Below, in pieces: positions 20,001 to 26,318 of a stretch of DNA of 26,318 nt. Both the position numbers and the translations under genes were made by a program. Source of the stretch: Amphimedon queenslandica (taxonomy: Eukaryota > Porifera > Demospongiae > Haplosclerida > Niphatidae); NCBI RefSeq assembly GCF_000090795.2, contig NW_003546247.1, positions 424,090 through 450,407 on the forward strand, given 5' to 3'. The notes below the pieces were generated by a model. It did not search any database. It had not been told where the DNA came from and saw nothing but the letters and a program-made list of their open reading frames with translations. The number at the start of each line of letters is the position of its first letter. Position 1 is the stretch's first letter.

Positions 20001-20255
20001 GTGTTGGGAACAAAGGAACCAGCACTTGGAGAAGACGCACTTATGGAAGAAAGATCGGGGGTAGAACTAAAAAGATGAATGGATTCCTGCGGTGGTGAAG
20101 GAGAATGGGCTAGTGATTGCCTTGATGGTAAGTTGTGGCAGGTACCTAGCCTCTTTGCGTCACAAGACACACCCAACTGATGGTTCTGATCACAGTAACA
20201 CCTAATACAACGAGACCGACTACTATAACAGGAGCAGCAACGATCCGCCATCTTT
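17100..20255 (-). mobile_element. Non-LTR retrotransposon 1, near full length, bounded by (TAA)n
   Basis: On the minus strand the element begins immediately after a TAA tract (20256-20303). It encodes one long decayed protein (20251-17213), has about 110 bp of 3' untranslated DNA, and ends at another TAA tract at 17099. There are no long terminal repeats and no obvious poly(A) other than the TAA tract. Insertion into TAA repeats is established for Dong/R4-clade elements; membership of that clade is inferred here, not shown. Confidence 0.75.
17213..20251 (-). pseudogene. Retrotransposon 1 polyprotein (reverse transcriptase plus putative RLE endonuclease), decayed
   Basis: ATG at 20251 opens a Cys-rich knuckle (MADRCCSCYSSRSRCIRCYC, then CHNLPS). 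A Ser/Pro-rich linker, a helical stretch (IIDRRLSMWSVEKFDLLVQE, 19600-19680) and VFTRLILSGKVKAAMQWLS follow. Reverse transcriptase blocks are ANRLIALDKHPG with PIGIGETL (19045-19115), motif A VYARNAFNSL (18855-18893, catalytic Asp changed to Tyr at 18876-18878), GVIQGDPLSMFVYAVG near 18690, and motif C WYADNAS (catalytic second Asp changed to Asn at 18603-18605). Thumb-like LFGDLGIKITTGNHLLG and LRLGGLSIRNPVTTAAAHY follow (18105-18475). The C-terminal zinc motif CDGCSNIFTTSDALDC (about 17725-17780), ISVRGVWQSQSTTIFDVRVV (17545-17610) and the tail FGPETNTFLKRMADKL with WDRPYS (about 17350-17415) match restriction-like-endonuclease retrotransposons. It has many stops and frameshifts and is inactive. 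Confidence 0.85.
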
Positions 20256-20303
20256 TTATTATTGTTATTATTATTATCATTATTGTTATTATTATTATTA
20301 ATA
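20256..20303. repeat. (TAA)n microsatellite between the two retrotransposons
   Basis: An imperfect ATT/TAA tract with GTT and CAT interruptions. Its left edge lies 4 bp upstream of the start codon of retrotransposon 1 (ATG ends at 20251 on plus coordinates). Its right edge is the 3' end of retrotransposon 2. Confidence 0.93.
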
Positions 20304-20377
20304 TAATGAACCCAAAAACAAAAACTAATTAGAGCTAATTATAGAGAAAAGCAAAAAAGGAGAGGAAAGGGAAGGCC

Positions 20378-23300
20378 CTATGAGGAAAAAATACAATAAA
20401 AGTAAAACAAAGAAACTATACATGTGTTAACAAAAACTAATAACAAAGGAAGAAGGAGTAAGACCTGCCCATCCACATTGGGTGGAAGGATAGGGGAGCG
20501 GTTCAACCACAGGTGAGCATTAGTGCGCCACAGTGCGACCAAAAGTCTCTGGATTAGATGTAGGGACACCTTTTACTGATCTAGCCCCAGGCGAGAAGCT
20601 AGATGACCAGTGATGGTGCGGAACACATAAACGGCTGCCTTACTCCAACATCACAGAGACTCCACAGCTACAGGCTGAAAGATGACACCAATCTTACGAC
20701 ACCCCTCTAAATGCACAACATTCTTGCGTTCCTCAGCAACAAGAAGGGCATACCTGTGCTCTGAGGCAGCTTGTGAGAGGGTCTGCTGCTGCACTGGAGA
20801 CACAACAGTGACATCCAAAGCTGCTGGGCATCCAAGAGACCATGATGGGATAAAGATGTCAGCAGATCTAGCAGATGATTCAGGCACTAAAGAGGAAACC
20901 TCTTTCCAGGGAGAGAGAGAGCAGCCGACTGAGCAGTCGTGAATATAATATCCCTCAGGGTATTGTTCCATGAAATCCTGTCACTATTGCCACCACAAGA
21001 CACCTCATGATTGCTAAAAGGATCTGCTGGTCTGAGGCAAATAGGACAATCCTGATCAGGAGCAAAGATAAGTACACCAAGCCAGTACCTTACACAAGTG
21101 AGGAACTCAGGCCCCAGAATATGAAGACCCAGATTGGGAGAGAGAATGGCTGTGAGCCAGTCACCAGTACTTGGAAGGCTAGATGATAAAGCCAGAGCAC
21201 GAAATCTGGGGCCGCAAGCATAGGACAGAAGACCTTTTAATAGGGAATTGTCAATAATACGGGAGAAAGACTTCTGGGAGACAGGAACCTCAGAATCATG
21301 AAAAGAGGAGATGGGGGACCATCCCAATCCTGAACAAAACATGCAAGGGCTGAAGAAAAGTACGAGGAAGGAACTAAATGCCAGACAAAGAGTGAATGAG
21401 GTCTTTGCAGGCATGGACAGAGCTAGCAAGGAGTGAATGAGGTCTCTGCAGGCATCAACAGAGCTATGAAAAATAGCAGCAGCGTGTACCCCAGCCGGTC
21501 TAAGTCCTAAGCCTCCTAGCCGGATGGGAAGGGATTCCTTTTGCTGAGCCCAGGATGAGACCGAACCTCCAATGAGGTCTGAGAGAGCATCAAACACTAC
21601 AGAGTCAAATTGTTGGCAGTCATGGAGAGTGGGGAGGTTCACAAAGCACACAAGAACTTAGATAAAGTGAGGAAAGAACGCAGCAGAGAAAATTCGAATT
21701 GGGGGTCTTCGAGAGACGGAAGCATAGAGATCAGGGACTTGATTTTGTCAACTCTCTTAGCAACTACTGATTAGCAAAAGGAATCAGGACCCACAGTGGC
21801 ACCAAAAAAGACAAATCCTTTCGAAGAAACTGGGATACCAGACAGAGAGGACAGGAGAGAGATTGAGGGATCAAGAGAAAAATGAGACTTGGCATGATTC
21901 ATGGACAACCCAAATAAAGGACCTGCCTCCTTGATGATGGCCAAAGCAGAGCGAAGATCCTCAGGAGGACTAAAGGAACCACATCATCTAAATACCACCC
22001 ATTGAGGAGGCCTGGAACATCCTGAGCAATCCATTTCACCAGAAGGTGGAGGAGCAGAGAGAAAAGAAAGGGACCCAATGGGTCTCCCTGCTGAACCCCA
22101 CAGCGACTACAAATGGTGTGCTTTGGACGTTAGACTCGGACCCATAACAGAACTCAACCCAGTGGGAGAGATGGGAGATGAGAGCAAACTTCCTGAAGCA
22201 AAGCAGTGTGGTCTATACAGTTAAAAGCATTAGTAAAATCTATGAGTAAGCAATGCCTAGAGATAGAAAGAATGTCTGAATCAGAAACAAGGAGCTTAAC
22301 TGAATGAACAATGGCCTCCACACTGTTTGGAGAGCCAACTCCTGCTCGGTATGGGTGGAAAATACTCTCAATATGTGGAGTCACAAGAGAGACAATACAT
22401 TTAGAGGCCAAATGCCGAAAGACCTCTCCTATCGCAATTGGGTGAAGACCACCAGATTTTTTGCGGGAAGCAAGGAGAGAAGCTCCACATAAAAATGGGG
22501 CAATCGCCTGAGGGTAAAGACTAGATGTCATAAGGGCATTGAGTTGCATAAGGCGGAGGAAATTGGCAGCAGTGGAAGGGGAGGGACAACAAATCCCCTT
22601 CTTAAGATAATTAGGGCGGAGACCTGAAGGACCAGGAGCTGAATTAGGAAGGAAAGACAGGACCGATTTAGAGACTACACCTGTAGAAATAGAGGGAAGT
22701 GGAGGAGATAAATTGAGAGGAGGAGAGACAAAGGAAAAAGTTGTAGGAAGGAGAGGGGGGGAGGGTGGGTGAGGGGAGGGAAGAAGGGAGAGAGGAGAGG
22801 ATGAGGCGGGAGGTAAATCAAAAAGAGTAGGAGAGAGAGTGGGGGAAAGTGAGGGCTGAGAAGTTGGGAGAAAAGGAAGTGAGGGAGGAGAAGAGGGAGG
22901 AGTAGAAATTGAAGGTAGAGAAAGACAAAGGGTTGGGGAGGGATGGGGAGGAGATGAGAGCCTTGAGGGTGCTTGAAGAGCATGGAGGCGTAGGACTCCT
23001 CATCTGGAGGGGTGAGTTCAAGATCTGGAGAGCTTTCCGAAGGTGGCCAATTTGTACGGCTGCTCGGGCTCGATTTGCACTATGGGAAGATGACTGACAG
23101 GTGACAATAGAGGAGGTCCTATTACTGGCCTTCTCCCAGTGGTCCAAAAAAGAGCCATCCTTCCAGGCCTTAACACGCTCTTTGATGAGAGAGACAAGGG
23201 ACCTAACTTTCTTGCGAACCTTAGAACGAGGAAGAAAAAGGATGCACTTTGGGAGCATAAAGAGATGACTCCAGACCTCCAGATTCACAGGGCAGTCCAC

Positions 23301-23714
23301 TACTGATCTAAGAGGAAAAGAAAGGATGTCAGCCCAACGATCCCTAACAGCTTTTGGGACATGGTACAGTGTCGCAACTTGTAGACTGCAAATCTCCGAG
23401 AAAGAAGGTAGGGAAGGAGTAGGGATAGGCGAACTAGAGTGCAGAACAGCTGATAGGGAAGGCTGTGGTCGTGGGGCATTTCTACTTCCACTAGAGGTCA
23501 AGGGTAATGGGTCAGAGTCCACGGAGGAAGAAGGACTGCCACGTGGCGACGAAGCAGGGGAGACAGCAGGCCCATTGCCGGAGCCAAAAGGATTCTGACA
23601 GCCTCCCTTTTCCCCAAGAAAACACAAAGGGCATGGCTACTTTCGTTTCGAGCAGGTACAACAAACGCATTTGGCCATAACACCGTTGCACTGGCAACAC
23701 TTGCAGGCGGCCAT
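20378..23714 (-). pseudogene. Retrotransposon 2 polyprotein (reverse transcriptase plus restriction-like endonuclease), decayed
   Basis: ATG at 23714 opens MAACKCCQCNGVMAKCVCCT, a Cys-rich knuckle. A stop at codon 26 is followed in frame by a Ser/Pro-rich linker (PASSPRGSPSSS) and then WADILSFPLRSVVD, LFMLPKCILFLPRSKVRKK and LIKERVKAWKDGSF (about 23130-23340). Reverse transcriptase blocks are NSAPGPSGLRPNYLKKG (22590-22645), KKSGGLHPIAIGEVFRHLAS (22400-22460), HPYRAGVGSPNSVEAIVH (22300-22355), motif A LLIDFTNAFNCID (about 22210-22250, Asp intact), VQQGDPLGPFLFS near 22075, and motif C WYLDD (YLDD at 21983-21994, intact). After LPIRLGGLGLRPAG (about 21495-21535), the C-terminus has the CCHC motif CPICLRP with NHEVSC (20994-21047), a decayed RHN box (WNNTLRD), PADIF replaced by SADIFIPSW, and AALDVTVVS (20805-20865). 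It closes with LWRTNAHLWLNRSP. Frameshifts and stops make it inactive. Confidence 0.86.
22675..22985. repeat. Purine-rich low-complexity tract in retrotransposon 2
   Basis: The plus strand is almost entirely G and A (GGAGG, GGGAAG, GAGAGG words) for about 300 bp. The minus strand is therefore a polypyrimidine run coding Pro/Ser/Leu/Phe-rich sequence between the N-terminal region and the reverse transcriptase. It corresponds to the proline-rich linker seen in such polyproteins, exaggerated by slippage. Long open frames on either strand here reflect composition. Confidence 0.75.
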
Positions 23715-23743
23715 ATTATAATTATTGTTATTATTATTATTAC
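23715..23743. repeat. (TAA)n microsatellite at the 5' end of retrotransposon 2
   Basis: A short imperfect TAA/ATT tract directly abuts the start codon of the retrotransposon 2 protein (ATG ends at 23714 in plus coordinates). Confidence 0.9.
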
Positions 23744-24081
23744 CATTGTAAATTAATAAAGTATTTTTCTTCTTTAACGGCTTTCTATTTTGCCTCCCTC
23801 TTTCATATTAAACTTTCTTTATTTGCTTACATGAGAAAAGCAGTGAATCATACCACTATATTATTGTTTTAGTTGCCCCTTTTTTTATTTTTTAAAATTT
23901 GATCACATTACTTCAATAATTCTCAACTTGATATTATCCTTTGTTTTTTATTCTTATATGGTATTTAATACCAAATGCAATATTGCAGCTTAAATTTAAT
24001 AATAATTGATTTGATATGCAAAAATTGTTAGTACGGTAAATGAGAAAAAGATTAAATGAAAAACAATAATGAAAGCATACA
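23744..24081. other. AT-rich non-coding spacer
   Basis: I see no coding similarity or repeat structure between the retrotransposon and the RPA-like pseudogene. Homopolymer T runs near 23880-23900 are the only notable feature. Confidence 0.45.
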
Positions 24082-24938
24082 TTACATAACTGGGTTAGAG
24101 GATACAACAATTGATTTAATGTAATCGTCTCTTTCTGAATATGTTACGACCATCAGATGCTTAGTCTTGAGAAGACTCTGTTCAGCTTGATTGTCAATGC
24201 TGTCTCCTTGTAGACTTTTGATTACAGGAGTACAAGCTTTCAATAGTTTATGTCCACCTGCAGATGCAAACAGGATATTACATGATGCTTGAAATTTATA
24301 ATTGGATCTCTCTTGTACAATGTGAGACTTTAAGCATTTATAGAACTCATGTTCAACTGAATCAAGTTTGCTTCCGCAACTAATGCAGCCCCAATACAGA
24401 TTACAATACTGGGTCCCTATGATCCTGGCATCATTGATAACATCAGAAATATCCACATCCTTGATATCAAATTGCGGTGTTGTAATATTATCATCTTTAT
24501 TTGTTCTTAGAGGGAATGAACTATTCCCTCTTAGTGTGAGAGTTTTCTCATCCCTGAATGTTCCAACAGACGAATTTCTAAAATCATATGTGGAATATTC
24601 CTTAAGTTCATCCACATTTTTCTCCCAACAGCATAGCTTCATGGTTCCTGTTTGATCTGCCATGGTGACTTCTTGTAAGCGTCTAGTTTGTACTACTTTA
24701 GCACGAGCTAAATCTATAACTTTACAGCCAAGATTGTCCAACACACCATATGCTGCATCCAATATTTCTGATATGCTCAGTTTTTGGCTTTCTCTGGAAA
24801 AGGCACTTCTATTGTCCTTGGGGAAGGCTCAATCTCAGTAATAGGTCTCACAATGAACTCAAGTGCATCGCCATAATTGCTCTTTTTAACTTCGCAGTTG
24901 GTAAGAGGACTGCCCTCATAAAACTTCTTAGCAGGATC
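24082..24938 (-). pseudogene. RPA-like OB-fold and zinc-ribbon protein, 5'-truncated
   Basis: Reading the minus strand, KFYEGSPLTNCEVKKSNYG and ALEFIVRPITEIEPSPRTIE (about 24830-24930) precede a frameshift/stop near 24778. An open frame of 226 residues from 24762 follows. Its first part has the OB-fold hallmark of single-strand DNA-binding replication protein A: LQEVTMADQTGTMKLCCWEK, then a YDFRNSSVGTFRDEKTLTL-type strand pair. Residues near 125-150 read YWGCISCGSKLDSVEHEFYK followed by C, a zinc-ribbon-like set of cysteines as in the RPA70 C-terminal domain. It ends with KTKHLMVVTYSERDD. The likely role of the intact ancestor is single-strand DNA binding, possibly as a transposon-encoded protein, since such genes occur in Helitrons and in multi-copy animal families. 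The 5' end runs into a GATC-rich repeat array. Inactive or truncated. Confidence 0.68.
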
Positions 24939-25279
24939 TTAGATGATCTTACAAGGGGCGTTAAGATTTTGTATGATAAAGCATCCTTGCAACAATGCAT
25001 GATCTTATGTGATCATGAAAATTCTTAACAAGAATCTTGCATGAAATGTCAATGGAAATATCTTTTGAAATCTTACATTGTCAAAGATCTTGTTTGATTC
25101 GAAGATCTTTAAGGGTTATTTTGGATTGACATTCATAAAATTATTTATGATAGCCAAGATCTTGTATAACATAAAGATTTTGTTTCAAAATAAGTTTTTT
25201 AAGATCATTAAATTTAACAAGATCATGCATTATTACAAGATTACTAAAGATCTAAATCTTACGTGATGACACGATTGTC
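24935..25279. repeat. Degenerate AAGATC/GATCTT-rich repeat
   Basis: This carries the same short words as the array to its right (AAGATCTT, TACAAGAT, CATGATCTTG), but without a clear long period. About ten GATC sites fall in 345 bp. It begins where the RPA-like reading frame is lost. Confidence 0.6.
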
Positions 25280-25858
25280 CAGTATCTGGTAAGATTGTAA
25301 TATTTTGTTTCATAATGAAGTTCTAAATGTCTTTAAAGAATCCAAGATTATACATTATTACAAGATCACTGGAGATCTAAGATCTTGTCCAATATCTGGT
25401 AAGATTGTAAGATTTTGCTGGATAATCAAGTTTTTGAAGATCTTTAAAGAACCCATGATCTTGCATTATTACAAAATCACTGGAGATCTAAGATCTTGTT
25501 TGATGTCATATGTCATAGTGATGCAATATCTGGTAAGATTGTACTTGAGAATCAAGTTGTTGAAGATGTTTAAAGAAACCATGATCTTGCGATATTACAA
25601 GATCACTGGAGATCTAAGATCTTGTATGATGTCATGATGATGCAATATCTGGTAAGATTGTATGATTTTGTTTGATAATCAAGTTATTAAAGATCTTTAA
25701 ACAATCGCCAATATTACAAGATCACTGGAGACCTAAGATCTTATATGATGTCATGATGATCCAATATCTGGTAAGATTGTAAGACTTTGTTTGATAATAA
25801 AGGTTTTTAAAGATTACTAAAGTATCCAAGAACATATACAGTATTACAAGATCACAAT
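25280..25858. repeat. Tandem array of about 119-bp units
   Basis: Units begin with CA(A/G)TATCTGGTAAGATTGTA at 25280, 25390, 25524, 25643 and 25762, giving periods of 110, 134, 119 and 119 bp. Each contains TTACAAGATCACTGGAGA, with all but the last followed by TCTAAGATCTTGT or a close variant. Counted by eye, GATC occurs 26 times from 24935 to 25858; four or so would be expected by chance. The internal open frame is a repeat artefact. Confidence 0.9.
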
Positions 25859-25969
25859 AGACAAAAGATTTTTGGGTCATTGCTCATGTACCAGGTATCC
25901 AAATGACGTAATGCTAACCATCATCATAATGGGTGGGTCTACCGGTCTAGCCAGTAGGACAATTATCAT
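25859..25969. other. Unique spacer between two tandem arrays
   Basis: A short non-repetitive stretch with no recognisable feature. It joins the GATC-rich array to the GGACAGCA minisatellite. Confidence 0.4.
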
Positions 25970-26318
25970 TATGAGAGAGCAGGACAATAGGACAGCAATA
26001 ATATAGTGGCGTGGGACAGCAGGACAGTGAGACAGCAGCACAGTAGCTATGACAGCAGGACAGCCAGACAGTATAGGACATCAGGACAGTAAGACAGTGG
26101 GACAGCAGCACAGTGGCTATGACAGCAGGACAGCCAGACAGTATAGGACAGCAGGACAGTATAGGACAGCAGGACAGTAAGACAGTGGGACAGCCAGACA
26201 GTATAGGACAGCAGGACAGTAGGAGAACAATACAGTATAGGACAGCAGGACAGTGGGACAGCAGGACAGTAGGAGAACTATAGGACAGCAGGAGAACAGT
26301 ACAGTAGGACAATGGGAC
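25970..26318. repeat. GGACAGCA / GGACAGTA minisatellite
   Basis: Short units of 8 to 10 bp built on GGACAGCA, GGACAGTA, AGACAGTGG and CAGCCAGACAGTATA are organised in longer reiterated blocks. The block from GACAGCAGCACAGT through CAGCCAGACAGTATAGGA appears near 26033 and again near 26101. It runs to the end of the window. The minus-strand open frame rich in Ser-Cys-Cys-Pro is a product of the repeat and not a gene. Confidence 0.92.

Larger units (their letters stand above)
20304..23714 (-). mobile_element. Non-LTR retrotransposon 2, near full length, bounded by (TAA)n
   Basis: On the minus strand the element begins at the end of a TAA tract (23715-23743). It encodes one long decayed protein and ends, after an AT-rich 3' stretch, at the TAA tract 20256-20303. 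It belongs to a different family from retrotransposon 1: its reverse transcriptase box is YLDD rather than YADD, and its zinc and endonuclease sequences differ. It nevertheless uses the same kind of site in the same orientation. Confidence 0.78.

Noticed and set aside
17751..20078. Plus-strand open frames between 17.7 and 20.1 kb
   Set aside because: They lie antisense to the retrotransposon 1 polyprotein, whose motifs are clear on the minus strand.
22909..23598. Plus-strand open frames opposite retrotransposon 2
   Set aside because: They are shadows of the minus-strand polyprotein in Ser/Pro-rich and purine-skewed sequence.
25305..25637. 110-residue open frame with repeated HYYKITGDLRSC
   Set aside because: The protein repeat simply mirrors the 119-bp DNA tandem array.
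24935..25858. CRISPR-like array
   Set aside because: The repeats are contiguous 110-134 bp units without unique spacers, in a eukaryotic context.
25947..26312. 121-residue Cys/Pro/Ser-rich open frame on the minus strand
   Set aside because: It is produced by the GGACAGCA minisatellite; the periodic composition and lack of any start context argue against a gene.

Overview
The window looks like a transposon graveyard from an AT-rich animal genome. I see no intact gene and no convincing host gene. The mobile-element families (DUF3504-type tyrosine recombinases, a Helitron-endonuclease fusion, BED-finger hAT, restriction-like-endonuclease non-LTR retrotransposons, and abundant MITEs and inverted-repeat elements) suit an early-branching metazoan such as a sponge or cnidarian. 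The species cannot be fixed from the sequence. All family assignments come from motifs read by eye in the translations; no database search was run.

Layout. 1-2072: a minus-strand hAT transposon with decayed BED-finger transposase, interrupted by a hAT-like MITE (260-528) and by the first copy of a 237-bp MITE family (1096-1332). 2085-5275: two plus-strand DUF3504/Crypton-like tyrosine recombinase pseudogenes separated by a 304-bp inverted-repeat element. 5300-13245: one long, decayed Helitron of the Helentron type (HUH Rep, PIF1-like helicase, C-terminal apurinic-type endonuclease). It was broken by a 203-bp TA-flanked MITE, a 702-bp foldback element, a 94-bp internal duplication, and a 2.78-kb terminal-inverted-repeat element that itself carries two more insertions. 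13561-14558: a third copy of the 237-bp MITE, split by a 757-bp element inserted at TTAA.

14563-16330 is AT-rich DNA with nothing recognisable. 16331-16730 is a plus-strand C-terminal fragment of a retrotransposon polyprotein. From 16905 to 23743 two different minus-strand non-LTR retrotransposons lie head to tail. Each begins and ends at a (TAA)n microsatellite, and each start codon lies within about ten bases of the tract. This resembles the established (TAA)n targeting of Dong/R4-clade elements. 24082-24938 is a minus-strand RPA-like OB-fold/zinc-ribbon pseudogene. Its 5' end runs into a GATC-rich tandem array (24935-25858), followed by a GGACAGCA-type minisatellite that continues past the window end.

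The elements do not act as one pathway; they record a layered insertion history. In two places, removing an insertion together with one copy of its target duplication rejoins the Helentron reading frame, and in a third it rejoins a 237-bp MITE. This gives direct evidence for insertion order and element boundaries.
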